The notes: a model not told the origin generated them from the letters alone. 64,000 nucleotides of DNA from Clostridiaceae bacterium (GCA_016285645.1 JAEERC010000072.1:1-64000); one strand, 5' to 3'. Shown: positions 1 to 8,320, counted from the stretch's first letter. A program made the numbers and translations.

Positions 1-944
1 ACTATATCAAGAACATGATCACCGGCGCTGCTCAGATGGACGGTGCTATCCTCGTTATCGCTGCTACCGACGGCCCCATGGCTCAGACAAAAGAGCACCT
101 TCTTCTTGCCCGTCAGGTTGGCGTTCCCTACATCATCGTTTACATGAACAAGGTTGACCAGGTTGATGACCCCGAGCTCCTTGAACTTGTTGAAATGGAA
201 ATCCGTGAGACTCTTGACGAGTACGAATTCCCCGGCGACGAGACCCCCATTATCCAGGGCTCCGCTCTTAAAGCTCTTGAGTACAACGGCGGCGACGTAA
301 ACGCTCCCGAACTCAAGTCCATCTGGGAACTCATGGAAGCTGTTGACACCTATATTCCCACTCCCGACCGTAAGGCAGACCTTCCCTTCCTTATGCCCGT
401 AGAAGACGTCTTCACAATCACCGGCCGCGGCACTGTTGCCACCGGCAGAGTTGAGCGTGGACAACTCAAGACAGGCGAAGAAGTTGAAATCGTTGGTCTT
501 ACCGAAGAGAAGAGAAAGGTTGTCTGCACAGGTATCGAGATGTTCAGAAAGATCCTCGACTACGCAGAGGCCGGCGACAACATCGGTTGCCTTCTTCGCG
601 GTGTTCAGAGAAACGAGATCGAACGCGGCCAGGTTCTTTCCAAGCCCGGTTCAATCCATCCCTACACCAAATTTGTAGGCCAGGTTTACGTCCTTACCAA
701 GGATGAAGGCGGACGTCATACTCCTTTCTTCAACAACTATCGTCCTCAGTTCTATTTCAGAACCACTGACGTTACCGGCGTTATCACCCTTCCCGAAGGC
801 ACAGAAATGTGCATGCCCGGCGACAACGTTGACATGAACGTTGAACTTATCACCCCCATCGCTATCGAAAAGGGTCTTCGTTTTGCTATCCGTGAAGGCG
901 GCAGAACTGTTGGTTCAGGCGTTGTTATCGACGTTATCGACTAA
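1..944 (+). CDS. tuf: Elongation factor Tu, 5'-truncated by the window edge
   Basis: This GTPase carries aminoacyl-tRNA to the ribosomal A site in the cytoplasm. The reading frame is open from the first base (first whole codon at position 3), so the start and the P-loop are outside the window. What is left begins at the conserved [16 protein letters not shown] stretch just after the DCPGH switch region. It includes the guanine-specificity motif NKVD (MNKVDQVDD), domain II ([21 protein letters not shown]) and the domain III end ([12 protein letters not shown]). Ends with TAA. Two near-identical terminator copies follow. Codon choice is strongly biased to C-ending codons, as expected of a highly expressed gene. 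Identity is essentially certain from conservation. Confidence 0.98.
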   Translation, partial: YIKNMITGAAQMDGAILVIAATDGPMAQTKEHLLLARQVGVPYIIVYMNKVDQVDDPELLELVEMEIRETLDEYEFPGDETPIIQGSALKALEYNGGDVNAPELKSIWELMEAVDTYIPTPDRKADLPFLMPVEDVFTITGRGTVATGRVERGQLKTGEEVEIVGLTEEKRKVVCTGIEMFRKILDYAEAGDNIGCLLRGVQRNEIERGQVLSKPGSIHPYTKFVGQVYVLTKDEGGRHTPFFNNYRPQFYFRTTDVTGVITLPEGTEMCMPGDNVDMNVELITPIAIEKGLRFAIREGGRTVGSGVVIDVID

Positions 945-952
945 TTGACTTT

Positions 953-1027
953 CGCATAAAGCGAAAACCAAACAGAATTAACAATATAAGGACTCGCTGA
1001 GTTTAGTACCCGGCGAGTTCTTTTTTT
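953..1027 (+). repeat. Terminator-bearing direct repeat, copy 1
   Basis: A segment of about 74 bp starting CGCATAAAGCGAAAACC recurs at 1161-1234 with only three differences. Both copies carry the hairpin and T-run that end the tuf transcript. The 342 bases between tuf and the mtaB end hold these two copies and, between them, about 130 bases of AT-rich sequence with a short GTACC/GGTAC dyad near 1097; no gene is visible there. Confidence 0.85.
988..1027 (+). terminator. Rho-independent terminator of tuf
   Basis: Stem ACTCGC (992-997) pairs with GCGAGT (1013-1018), extended by G-U and A-T pairs on both sides, followed by seven T (1021-1027). Confidence 0.85.
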
Positions 1028-1160
1028 GTTTAAAGGGATATCGATTTCAAAAGGATGATTTATAATTCTGTTTTCGGCGTTTTTTCGCCCTTGCCGTACC
1101 TTGGTACTGTCTGCGTGCGAAGAAAACACCGTTTTCATCTTCTTGCGAAAGCCCTTCACA

Positions 1161-1234
1161 CGCATAAAGCGAAAACCAAACAGAATTAACAAAATAAGGA
1201 CTCGCTGAGTTTAGTGCCCGTCGAGTTCTTTTTT
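1161..1234 (+). repeat. Terminator-bearing direct repeat, copy 2
   Basis: Second copy of the 953-1027 segment. One of the three substitutions falls in the stem (GCGAGT becomes TCGAGT), shortening the hairpin by one pair, but ACTCG/CGAGT and six T (1229-1234) are kept, so it can act as a back-up terminator. Confidence 0.85.
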
Positions 1235-1269
1235 GCCTTATTAAAAGGATTTCTTAAAATTTTGTTTTC

Positions 1270-1309
1270 AATAAAAAAGCGATGTTCTAACGAACATCGC
1301 TCTTTTTTA
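1270..1309. terminator. Bidirectional terminator at the end of mtaB
   Basis: Perfect 10-bp hairpin AGCGATGTTC (1278-1287) / GAACATCGCT (1292-1301) with A-run on the left and T-run on the right, so it works on both strands. The mtaB stop codon (1287-1289, minus strand) begins inside the hairpin. Confidence 0.85.
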
Positions 1310-2582
1310 TGCCAAGACATCTGTCTTCATCAACATCTGTAATAAACACATCTGTTATTTCGCCGTCTTTTACGGAGTCACCCGTAAATTTTACGGGAAT
1401 GTAGTTTGCTGTGTAGCCCGTGTAAAAGCCGCCGGTCTCTTTTTCGGCGAGTACACTGAGTGTTCTGCCTTTTTGCGCTTCAAAAAAGTCCCGGCGTATT
1501 GCGTCGGCTTCTTTTATCACGGTAACTGTTCTTTGTTCTCTTATGTGCCTCGGCACGCTGTTATCCATACGCGCCGCGGGTGTGCCCTCGCGCTCGGAAT
1601 ACGGAAAAACGTGAACCTTCAGGAACTTTATTTCCTTTACAAATTCAAGCGACTCTGCGAAATCTTCGTCCGTCTCACCGGGGAAGCCCGTCATCAGGTC
1701 CGTTGTCAGTGTGCAGCCGTCAAAAGTGCTTCTCAGTTTTTCGCAGAGTTTTCTGTATTCGTCCGCCGTGTAGTGCCTGTTCATCCGCTTGAGCGTTCTG
1801 TCGCATCCGCTCTGAAGCGATATGTGAAACTGCGGGCAGAGCTTCGGTATTTCGCTTAACGATTTTATAACCTCATCCGTTATGTGGTCGGGTTCGAGCG
1901 AGCCGAGACGAACTCTTTTTATTCCTTCGGGCTCAGCCGCCGCTTTTACCGCCTCAACGAGATTACTGCCGATGTCGCTGCCGTAGGCGGAAAGATTTAT
2001 TCCCACCGGCACAATTTCAACATAGCCCGCGTCCGCGAACGCCCGCGCTTCCCTGCTTATCTCCTCAACGGGTTTTGAGCGCACTCTGCCTCTCGCGTAG
2101 GGAATAATACAGTAGGAGCAGAACCTGTTGCAGCCATCCTCAATTTTGAGCGTGGCTCTCGTCCGCTCGCGGAAGCCCGAAACGCTGTCGCCGCAATACG
2201 CTTCTCCGCTTCTGTGTTCCTCAACGGCGATTAATCTGCCTTTATTTTTATATTGCTCAATCAGTTCGGGTATTTTTGAATTGAACTTGTTGCCGGTTAC
2301 GATATCCGCTTCGGTGAGTTTCGCGGATTCCTCGGGAAACGCCTGCGGCATACAGCCCGTGAGCAGAACTATGCTGCCCGGGTGTTCGCGCTTTACGGAG
2401 CGCACTGTCTTTCTGACTTTCTTGTTGCTTTCGGCGGTTACGGTGCAGGAGTTTATTATGAAAACGTCGGCGTCCTCTTTTTCGCCGGCAATCTCATAGC
2501 CCTCCTTGCGAAGCCGTTCGGCTATCGCTTCGCTCTCATACTGGTTTACCTTGCAGCCGAGCGTGATTATTGCCGCTTTCAT
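1287..2582 (-). CDS. mtaB: tRNA t6A37 methylthiotransferase MtaB
   Basis: A radical SAM methylthiotransferase that converts t6A37 to ms2t6A37 in ANN-decoding tRNAs. The 431-aa protein shows the N-terminal MTTase cluster cysteines C10 (TLGCKVNQYESE), C46 (NSCTV) and C77 (TGCMPQ). The radical SAM motif CX3CX2C is C151, C155 and C158 (DGCNRFCSYC). A C-terminal TRAM-like region follows. The KVNQYE signature separates MtaB from MiaB and RimO; a RimO is also present at 33170. It stands alone on the minus strand, diverging from pgi, with its own promoter and terminator. Confidence 0.93.
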   Translation of the reverse strand: MKAAIITLGCKVNQYESEAIAERLRKEGYEIAGEKEDADVFIINSCTVTAESNKKVRKTVRSVKREHPGSIVLLTGCMPQAFPEESAKLTEADIVTGNKFNSKIPELIEQYKNKGRLIAVEEHRSGEAYCGDSVSGFRERTRATLKIEDGCNRFCSYCIIPYARGRVRSKPVEEISREARAFADAGYVEIVPVGINLSAYGSDIGSNLVEAVKAAAEPEGIKRVRLGSLEPDHITDEVIKSLSEIPKLCPQFHISLQSGCDRTLKRMNRHYTADEYRKLCEKLRSTFDGCTLTTDLMTGFPGETDEDFAESLEFVKEIKFLKVHVFPYSEREGTPAARMDNSVPRHIREQRTVTVIKEADAIRRDFFEAQKGRTLSVLAEKETGGFYTGYTANYIPVKFTGDSVKDGEITDVFITDVDEDRCLGIKKSDVR

Positions 2583-2615
2583 AATTCACCGCCTTTCCCG
2601 ATAATATATATTATT

Positions 2616-2643
2616 ATAATAAATAATATACACCCGATGTCAA
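2616..2643 (-). promoter_or_regulatory. Predicted mtaB promoter
   Basis: On the minus strand TTGACA (2643-2638), a 16-nt spacer, then TATTAT (2621-2616), followed by a GGAAAGGCGGTG ribosome-binding stretch before the ATG. A TATAAT also lies three bases further downstream. Confidence 0.6.
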
Positions 2644-2737
2644 GTGAAAATAAAGCATAAAGCCCGCAAAAACACATATAATGGGCGATTTCAACAGTAT
2701 TAACGCCGATATTCGGTAAAATTTGACTTTAAAAACC

Positions 2738-2766
2738 TTGCATTATTGCGCTTTTTGGGTTAAAAT
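2738..2766 (+). promoter_or_regulatory. Predicted pgi promoter
   Basis: TTGCAT (2738-2743), 17-nt spacer, TAAAAT (2761-2766), about 70 nt upstream of the pgi ATG. Confidence 0.6.
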
Positions 2767-2834
2767 AATATAACTGTTATTATGTAGTTTTTTAACTGTA
2801 TCAGTCCTACAAACGCACGATTGGTGGTTACACA

Positions 2835-4169
2835 ATGTCACTCAAACTTAATTTATCCTACGCGGGCGAGTTCGCGTCCGACGAAAATCTCAGTTCAATG
2901 GCGGCGGAGGTCTCCGCGGCTCACGAAATGCTTCACAACGGCACGGGTCTCGGCAACGGCTTTCTCGGCTGGGTTGACCTGCCCGTAAACTACGATAAAG
3001 AGGAATATGACCGCATCAAAAAAGCGGCGGCTAAAATCCGCTCCGATTCCCAGGTGCTTGTTGTTCTCGGCATCGGCGGTTCATATCTCGGCGCGAGAGC
3101 GGTTATAGAATTTGTCCGCTCCAACAACTACAATCTTATTGAGAAGGACACCCCGAATGTCTATTTCGGCGGCAACACAATAAGCTCATCCGCCGTTTAC
3201 GAGCTGATTGAACTTTGCAAGGACAAGGACTTTTCCGTAAACGTCATTTCAAAATCCGGCACAACAACCGAAACGGCTGTCGCCTTCAGGGTTTTCAAGG
3301 AACTGCTTGAGAAGAAATACGGCAAGGAAGAGGCGCGCGGCAGAATCTATGTCACAACAGACAGAGTCAAGGGCGCTCTCAAGGGCGTTGCCGTGACCGA
3401 GGGTTATGAAACCTTCGTTGTTCCCGACAATGTCGGCGGCAGATTCTCCGTTCTCACCGCTGTCGGTCTGCTTCCAATAGCGGCGGCGGGCATAGACATT
3501 GACTCTCTTATGCAGGGCGCTGCCGAGGCGAGAGCCAAATATCTCAATCCCGACCTCATGTCAAACGACTGCTATAAATACGCCGCTTTCAGGAATCTGC
3601 TTTACAGAGACGGCAGATGTGTTGAGATGCTCGCGGCTTACGAGCCCTCAATGACAATGTTCTGCGAGTGGTTCAAGCAGCTTTTCGGCGAGAGCGAAGG
3701 CAAGGACGGCAAGGGGCTTTTCCCGGCGTCGGCCATTTTCTCAACCGACCTTCACTCACTCGGTCAGTATATCCAGCAGGGTCAGAAAATCCTTTTTGAG
3801 ACCGTTGTGTGGGTGAACAATCCCAAAAACGATGTTCCCATTGACCTCGATCCCGTAAACGCGGACGGCCTCAACTTCCTCGCGGGCAAGAGCGTCAGCT
3901 TTGTCAACCGCAAGGCGTTTGAGGGCACCGTTCTCGCTCATACGGACGGCGATGTTCCCAACGTCATTCTCGAAATAGACAAAATGGATGAGCGCTCGCT
4001 CGGCCACCTGATTTATTTCTTCGAGAAGGCGTGCGGCATTTCGGGCTATATCCTCGGCGTAAATCCGTTCGACCAGCCCGGTGTTGAAAGTTACAAAAAG
4101 AATATGTTTGCGCTTCTGGGCAAGCCCGGCTATGAAGATCTCAGGGCGCAGCTTGCAGACAGAATTTAA
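2835..4169 (+). CDS. pgi: Glucose-6-phosphate isomerase
   Basis: Interconverts glucose-6-phosphate and fructose-6-phosphate in glycolysis and gluconeogenesis. The 444-aa product has the length of the Bacillus/Clostridium type. Recognisable blocks are [14 protein letters not shown], the phosphate-binding [30 protein letters not shown] and the C-terminal catalytic-lysine region [17 protein letters not shown]. It is the first gene of a run continuing through a small P-loop protein (17-nt gap). Two tandem SIS-type folds are expected from the family. No oddities were seen. Confidence 0.97.
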   Translation: MSLKLNLSYAGEFASDENLSSMAAEVSAAHEMLHNGTGLGNGFLGWVDLPVNYDKEEYDRIKKAAAKIRSDSQVLVVLGIGGSYLGARAVIEFVRSNNYNLIEKDTPNVYFGGNTISSSAVYELIELCKDKDFSVNVISKSGTTTETAVAFRVFKELLEKKYGKEEARGRIYVTTDRVKGALKGVAVTEGYETFVVPDNVGGRFSVLTAVGLLPIAAAGIDIDSLMQGAAEARAKYLNPDLMSNDCYKYAAFRNLLYRDGRCVEMLAAYEPSMTMFCEWFKQLFGESEGKDGKGLFPASAIFSTDLHSLGQYIQQGQKILFETVVWVNNPKNDVPIDLDPVNADGLNFLAGKSVSFVNRKAFEGTVLAHTDGDVPNVILEIDKMDERSLGHLIYFFEKACGISGYILGVNPFDQPGVESYKKNMFALLGKPGYEDLRAQLADRI

Positions 4170-4186
4170 TAAAGGGGAGTCAGACA

Positions 4187-4603
4187 ATGATATCGCTTAT
4201 TATCGGCCACAAAGGTTCAGGCAAAACGAAAACTCTTATCTCCTGCGTCAATTCCGCCGTTGAGTCCTCTGACGGCAATGTCGTGTGCGTTGAGAAGGAA
4301 CGCCTGCTCACTTACGACATTGACTCGAGAGCCCGCCTTGTTGAAACGGACCAGTACAAGGTCAGCGGCTACACCGCGCTTTACGGTTTCCTCGCCGGTA
4401 TGTTCGCGGGCAACTACGACATTACCGATATGTTTGTTGACGCAACGCTGAGAATCGGCGGAAGGGATTTTGACGAACTCTGCGCCTTCCTCAAAAGAAT
4501 CAACTATCTCAGCGATGAGGCGCGCGTAAACTGCACGTTCACCATTTCAGCCGACGCTGAGGAGCTTCCCGAAGAAATTTTCACATTTTGCAAGAAAATC
4601 TGA
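4187..4603 (+). CDS. Small P-loop protein of unknown function
   Basis: This 138-aa protein begins with a beta strand and a textbook Walker A motif (GHKGSGKT, residues 7-14), so it probably binds a nucleotide. No clear Walker B acidic pair with a flanking hydrophobic strand is convincing; 'DITDMFVDAT' near residue 85 is the best candidate. No membrane segment or signal peptide. It follows pgi after an AAGGGGAG ribosome-binding site and precedes the strong yceD promoter, so it is probably co-transcribed with pgi. I do not recognise the family; a stand-alone single-domain ATPase is a guess from the motif only. Confidence 0.75.
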   Translation: MISLIIGHKGSGKTKTLISCVNSAVESSDGNVVCVEKERLLTYDIDSRARLVETDQYKVSGYTALYGFLAGMFAGNYDITDMFVDATLRIGGRDFDELCAFLKRINYLSDEARVNCTFTISADAEELPEEIFTFCKKI

Positions 4604-4612
4604 TAATTTTTG

Positions 4613-4641
4613 TTGACAAATGCGCGCGGTATATATATAAT
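4613..4641 (+). promoter_or_regulatory. Consensus promoter for yceD-rpmF
   Basis: TTGACA (4613-4618), 17-nt spacer, TATAAT (4636-4641): a perfect sigma-A type promoter. The start is expected near 4648, leaving a leader of only about 20 nt with a weak Shine-Dalgarno (GAGA) before the yceD ATG. Confidence 0.85.
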
Positions 4642-4666
4642 GTTCTGTGCGTGATTTCTGAGAATT

Positions 4667-5167
4667 ATGATTATTAATCTTGAATCCGTATTCAATGTCG
4701 AGGGCCGCACAGCGGACTTTGACTATGAAATCGATATGTCGGGCGAGGAGCTCGACGGCAGTTTTCCCTTTGTGAAGCCCGTAAAGGTGAAAGGCGCCGT
4801 TTCAAATTCCACCGGAATTGTTGAAATAAACGCCGACGCTTCCTACGAAATCACCCTCCCGTGCACGCGCTGCGCGAGGGCGGTTACAAGGCAGATGAAC
4901 TGCGAAATTTCCCACACTCTTGTGCGGGAGCTTGAAAACGAAAAAAATGACGACTACATCGTCGTCGAAAACCTCGAGTATGACCTCGACCCTCTCGTGA
5001 GAGAGGACATCCTGCTTTCAATTCCCTATGTTTTCCTGTGCGAGCCGGATTGCAAAGGTCTTTGCCCCAAATGCGGCAAGAACTTAAACGACGGCGCCTG
5101 CGGCTGCAAAGCCGAAACGGGCAGGGGATTTGAGGCGCTGAGAGCCCTGCTCGATGATGAACAGTAA
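4667..5167 (+). CDS. yceD: YceD family (DUF177) protein
   Basis: The YceD/DUF177 family is linked to accumulation of 23S rRNA and large ribosomal subunits; genes of this family typically precede rpmF, as here. The 166-aa protein has the family's cysteine pattern: CTRCARAV near residue 65, then C-x3-C-x3-C-x2-C near residue 125 (CEPDCKGLCPKCG) and a final CGC, suggesting bound metal. The C-terminal FEALRALLD helix is typical. Translation starts at ATG 4667, about 25 nt after the promoter. It probably forms a two-gene transcript with rpmF, tuned to ribosome supply. Confidence 0.9.
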   Translation: MIINLESVFNVEGRTADFDYEIDMSGEELDGSFPFVKPVKVKGAVSNSTGIVEINADASYEITLPCTRCARAVTRQMNCEISHTLVRELENEKNDDYIVVENLEYDLDPLVREDILLSIPYVFLCEPDCKGLCPKCGKNLNDGACGCKAETGRGFEALRALLDDEQ

Positions 5168-5214
5168 AATAACCTGTGGGTTTGCTTAAAAACCGGTTAA
5201 GGAGGTGCTTTAAA

Positions 5215-5400
5215 ATGGCAGTACCCAAGAGAAGAGTTTCCAAGGCAAGAAAAAACAAGAGACGCTCAAACGTATGGAAAATGAACGCTCCCGTGCTTGA
5301 AAAATGCTCAAACTGCGGCGAGCTCAAGAGATCTCACAGACTTTGCCCCGCCTGCGGCTATTACAACGGCAGACAGGTAGTAGTTACCGAAGAAGACTGA
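5215..5400 (+). CDS. rpmF: 50S ribosomal protein L32
   Basis: A structural protein of the large subunit, 61 aa. The start is ATG 5215 ([18 protein letters not shown]), chosen over an in-frame upstream start because AAGGAGG sits eight bases before it. The zinc-ribbon cysteines are present: CSNCGE and CPACGYYNG, so this is the C+ paralogue type. It follows yceD and is followed by a strong terminator. Confidence 0.98.
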   Translation: MAVPKRRVSKARKNKRRSNVWKMNAPVLEKCSNCGELKRSHRLCPACGYYNGRQVVVTEED

Positions 5401-5431
5401 TTCTTCAGAAAGTGAATAGTCTCAGAATTAA

Positions 5432-5465
5432 CAGGCAGGGATGAACCCTGCCTTGATTCTTTTTT
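5432..5465 (+). terminator. Terminator of yceD-rpmF
   Basis: GGCAGGG (5434-5440) / CCCTGCC (5446-5452) with loop ATGAA, followed by TTGATTCTTTTTT. Confidence 0.88.
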
Positions 5466-5479
5466 GGGGGAAACTTGAC

Positions 5480-5760
5480 TGAGTCTTATGCACAAATCTT
5501 TACGGATTATTTTCCGCCATGCTTTGCGAAAATGCTCGTCAATACACAAAGTATTGCCTGCGCCTTTCGCTTCGCCTGACGAAAAATCCTCTCGAAAATC
5601 TTTGCACAACGACTCAGCCTGCGTTTCCTTTTTTTATTCGACATTATTCTTGAAATACACAAAGTATTCCTGCGAATTATATGCCTTGCCGAACGAAAAA
5701 ATCTTCCGCCAATCCAATCACGGCGGCTTAAACGGCGTTTCCGTTTTTGCTTTTTGACGG
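5480..5760. repeat. Decayed intergenic repeat with AATAC/GTATT dyads
   Basis: This non-coding stretch contains the same 15-bp dyad AATACACAAAGTATT twice (5541-5555 and 5654-5668), each followed by a CCTGCG box and C-rich, 'tttcgcttcgcctgacg'-like sequence. A distantly similar GTACC/GGTAC dyad followed by CTGCG occurs near 1097-1115, between the tuf terminators. I see no credible gene. It looks like degenerate copies of a small interspersed repeat. Confidence 0.5.
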
Positions 5761-5780
5761 ATTATTTCCCGTTGCGTTTA

Positions 5781-5804
5781 AGCCTTCCCCTCAAGGGGAA
5801 GGCT
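5781..5804. repeat. Perfect inverted repeat, 11-bp arms
   Basis: AGCCTTCCCCT (5781-5791) and AGGGGAAGGCT (5794-5804) around a two-base centre. No T-run follows, so it is not an ordinary terminator. It opens the cluster of palindromes that runs to 5965. Confidence 0.8.
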
Positions 5805-5834
5805 GCAATGGAAGGCATGTTTGATATAAAAATC

Positions 5835-5965
5835 GGCGGCTTTAGGGAAAGCCGCCCTACAGTGTTATATGAATTTTGTCGAAACCGTAGGGCGGGATTC
5901 CCCAATCCCGCCGCGATTTACCGCAAATTATAAGTAAAACCGTAGGGCACGGATTCTTCCGTGCC
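5835..5965. repeat. Cluster of three palindromes with a shared GTAGGG edge
   Basis: There are three hairpins with four-base loops: GGCGGCTTT/AAAGCCGCC (5835-5856), GGCGGGATT/AATCCCGCC (5891-5912) and GGCACGGA/TCCGTGCC (5946-5965). The second and third are entered by CGTAGGG, and the first is left by its complement CCCTACAG, so the first is in opposite orientation. Arms differ in sequence but the layout is the same, as in a family of mobile or recombining palindromic repeats. Confidence 0.7.
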
Positions 5966-6018
5966 GTTCACCACACCCATCGGTTTCTGCTTCCGAAAAA
6001 ACCATACCAAAACCAAAA

Positions 6019-6041
6019 CCGCCGGTACGCTGTACCGGCGG
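6019..6041 (-). terminator. Terminator of the DUF4886 / O-antigen ligase pair
   Basis: Perfect 10-bp stem CCGCCGGTAC / GTACCGGCGG with a GCT loop, lying just past the stop of the minus-strand gene. On the minus strand it is followed by GGTTTTGGTTTTGG. Confidence 0.75.
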
Positions 6042-6046
6042 CATTT

Positions 6047-6796
6047 TCATTTGCCGTATCTCTCAACTGCCGTGTGCGCGCACAGGGCGAGGAGGTTCGT
6101 GTATTCCTTCGGGTAATCCTCAATCACATATCTGTTGTCGAGGATGCTTCTGCCCGTGATTTTTTCATAAAAGCACGCGCCCGCGAGGTAGGAGCCGAAA
6201 ACGCTCGCGTGAAAGCCGTCCTCCGCTGTCAGACTCTTTTTGAACGAGGTCTGTCTCGCAATCTGAAAAGCGAGCCCCGAGGGAATCACGCCGTCAATGT
6301 CCGTGTTTATTTCGGCAACGGCGACCGCCTCGCTTATGCAGTCGAACATGGTGCCCGTGCTGCTTGAGTATTTCGCAAAATCGGGATGCTTCGTGCTCTC
6401 GTCATAAGCCCAGGTCTCGTGTATCAGCACCTTCGCCTTCGGCGCGCACATTCTTATAAACGCCGTAAGCTCCTCCGCGTAGGGCGACCAGCTCTCGCTG
6501 ATTCCCGAAAGCCCGCTCGCCTGCTGAATTGTCACAAAATCCCATTCCTCGTCCTCGAGCGGCTCGTAGAGCGCAATTTCGTCCGTCGTTGTCATTTTGG
6601 TTTCACCGGGCAGATAAACCTGATATTGATATTTTTCCTCTTCGCTTTTCATATTTTTCCAGTGCTCCTCAAGGGAACAGCCGGGTATGAAAAGGTTGCA
6701 GAGCATAAAGTCTGAGTCGCCGTCCGCCTTGACCATCCGCGGCAGAAGAAGATGCGCGTTTTGCGAAAAGCTGTTTCCGATTGAAAGAACGTTCAT
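6047..6796 (-). CDS. DUF4886 SGNH-hydrolase-like protein
   Basis: The 249-aa protein has the SGNH/GDSL hydrolase fold signs used by DUF4886 proteins. Block I is GNSFS (residues 7-11, with the serine nucleophile candidate), and a late DGFHAS block would supply the Asp/His pair. No signal peptide is visible, so it is probably cytoplasmic. Its start overlaps the end of the O-antigen-ligase-like gene by 4 bp, indicating translational coupling. A role in acyl or glycan ester hydrolysis tied to surface polysaccharide is inferred from this coupling. The substrate is unknown. Confidence 0.8.
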   Translation of the reverse strand: MNVLSIGNSFSQNAHLLLPRMVKADGDSDFMLCNLFIPGCSLEEHWKNMKSEEEKYQYQVYLPGETKMTTTDEIALYEPLEDEEWDFVTIQQASGLSGISESWSPYAEELTAFIRMCAPKAKVLIHETWAYDESTKHPDFAKYSSSTGTMFDCISEAVAVAEINTDIDGVIPSGLAFQIARQTSFKKSLTAEDGFHASVFGSYLAGACFYEKITGRSILDNRYVIEDYPKEYTNLLALCAHTAVERYGK

Positions 6797-8211
6797 TTCG
6801 CAACCCCCGTCTGTTCCTCCGCGGCGTATTTTTTGCCGAAAAGAACCGTGTATTTGTTTACCGGGCAGTTGCGCTCAATAATCGCGAACATCATTACAAC
6901 AAGCAGTTCGTAGGGTACGGGGCAGAACTCGCCGGGATTTACGAGCGACATAAGGAAGATGCCGATATATGAAAAATAGACGGCGATAGTGAAAAATGAA
7001 ATCTTACTCCAGAAAACTTTGTTGCGCCTTATGAACTGATAACCGAAGGCGATTATTCCCAGCGTGCCGAAACTGCCTATAATCTGGAACGGCGCCGAAT
7101 GGTACCAGTTGGCGGCAAACTCTTTTGAAGCGTATATGTCGCGGTTGCCCATATAACCGATTCCTCTGCCGAAAACGGGGCACGCCTTAAAATCCTCCAC
7201 AGCCCTGGCTATGAATCCGGCTCTCGGGTCGGAGCTTATTACATCCGCATCTAAGCGGTTAACTGTTTTTGAAATAAAGGCGAGAATATCGCCCGAAAGA
7301 ATAATCACGGCAAACCCGCAGGCGGTGAGGATTATAAGCGTTTTGAAACGGTTTTTCTTGTCGGCGTAAATTATGTAGATGCAGCACAGCATAAACTCAA
7401 CCGCGCCGAAAAGCAGACCGCCCCTTGAACTTGTGAGAATAAGGCAGGGCATTGTCAGAAAAGCCGGGAAGGCGTAAAGATAATTCTTGATTGAAAGGTA
7501 GAAGGTAAACGGCATTGTCAGCATAATAACCGTGGAAATATTGTTCCTCCACTGCATTTCAAGAATTGAGCGCGTGGCAATAACTGTTTTTATGTTGACC
7601 GCGTAATGCAATATAATCATAAGGCAGGCAAACAGGCACACAATGAACATAATATATGAAAATGTGCGGTGTATGCTCGTTTTTTCCGTGCTTTCAAAAT
7701 AGGAGCAGGTGACGATATATACAATAACCATCCCTATTCCGAGACCGGCTATGTAGAAAAGCGAGGTCAGCGAGAAATACTCCTTTGCCGAAATGCTCCC
7801 GAGACCTCCGAGCGTTACGGCGGCGGTTACGGCAAGCAGACTCCAAAGCGACGAGCCGGCTTTTATCACCTTAGGGTAAAGCACAAAGTGAGAGATGATG
7901 ATAAGCGCTATAAAAGGAGTGAGAAAAATAAACCGTGAGTAAAACTTAAACGAGTCAAAGCTTTTAATCATAAAAGTCGTTATAAGCAGGAACGGCAGGG
8001 TGGCGGAGATGAGTTCATCGCTTACAACGAGGGTGAAAAGCGTTATTATAATGAACACCCACAGCCCCGCGAACTCCAGACCGAACGCCGTAACAACGCA
8101 GGCGGCGGCGAGCAGAATCACCATATACGGCTTTGAAAGCAGAAAGGCGCGTATCGCCTCAAGCCGTTTCATATTCTTTTCGCTGTTCTTTATAAAGCCG
8201 AATCTTTCCAC
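6793..8211 (-). CDS. O-antigen ligase / polymerase-like membrane protein
   Basis: This 472-aa polytopic membrane protein has about ten to twelve hydrophobic segments, starting near residue 30. Between later segments lies a long polar loop containing DPRAGFIARAVEDFKACPVFGRGIGYMG. The 'P(V/L)FGxGxG' element before a large extracytoplasmic loop is typical of the Wzy_C / O-antigen ligase (WaaL-like) family, which joins lipid-linked glycans outside the membrane. No other polysaccharide genes are nearby except the coupled DUF4886 protein. It is probably involved in cell-surface polysaccharide or exopolysaccharide assembly; ligase and polymerase cannot be told apart from sequence. Confidence 0.75.
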   Translation of the reverse strand: MERFGFIKNSEKNMKRLEAIRAFLLSKPYMVILLAAACVVTAFGLEFAGLWVFIIITLFTLVVSDELISATLPFLLITTFMIKSFDSFKFYSRFIFLTPFIALIIISHFVLYPKVIKAGSSLWSLLAVTAAVTLGGLGSISAKEYFSLTSLFYIAGLGIGMVIVYIVTCSYFESTEKTSIHRTFSYIMFIVCLFACLMIILHYAVNIKTVIATRSILEMQWRNNISTVIMLTMPFTFYLSIKNYLYAFPAFLTMPCLILTSSRGGLLFGAVEFMLCCIYIIYADKKNRFKTLIILTACGFAVIILSGDILAFISKTVNRLDADVISSDPRAGFIARAVEDFKACPVFGRGIGYMGNRDIYASKEFAANWYHSAPFQIIGSFGTLGIIAFGYQFIRRNKVFWSKISFFTIAVYFSYIGIFLMSLVNPGEFCPVPYELLVVMMFAIIERNCPVNKYTVLFGKKYAAEEQTGVAK

Positions 8212-8244
8212 TTCGCCCCTCCTTCCGGGTTGTTATACAAATGA

Positions 8245-8273
8245 ATAATACAATATATATAAGTTTTTTTCAA
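8245..8273 (-). promoter_or_regulatory. Predicted promoter for the O-antigen ligase-like gene
   Basis: Minus strand TTGAAA (8273-8268), 17-nt spacer, TATTAT (8250-8245), about 35 nt before the start codon. Confidence 0.6.
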
Positions 8274-8320
8274 GTGCGCAGGGGAATTTATTACAATTTT
8301 ATGAATTTTGAAAAAAACTC

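Noticed and set aside
941-1192. Open frame of 83 codons on the minus strand between tuf and mtaB
   Set aside because: It runs through the repeated terminator and the decayed repeat, starts and ends inside repeat copies, and has no ribosome-binding site.
5488-5757. Open frame of 89 codons on the plus strand after rpmF
   Set aside because: It is composed of the AATAC/GTATT repeat units, has no ribosome-binding site or promoter and no recognisable protein sequence.
5835-5965. Palindrome cluster considered as a CRISPR array
   Set aside because: The arms are different from one hairpin to the next and spacing is irregular; no identical repeats and no cas genes.
6047-8211. Capsule or O-antigen locus
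   Set aside because: Only one ligase-like gene is present, without glycosyltransferases, flippase or sugar-nucleotide genes, so a locus cannot be claimed.
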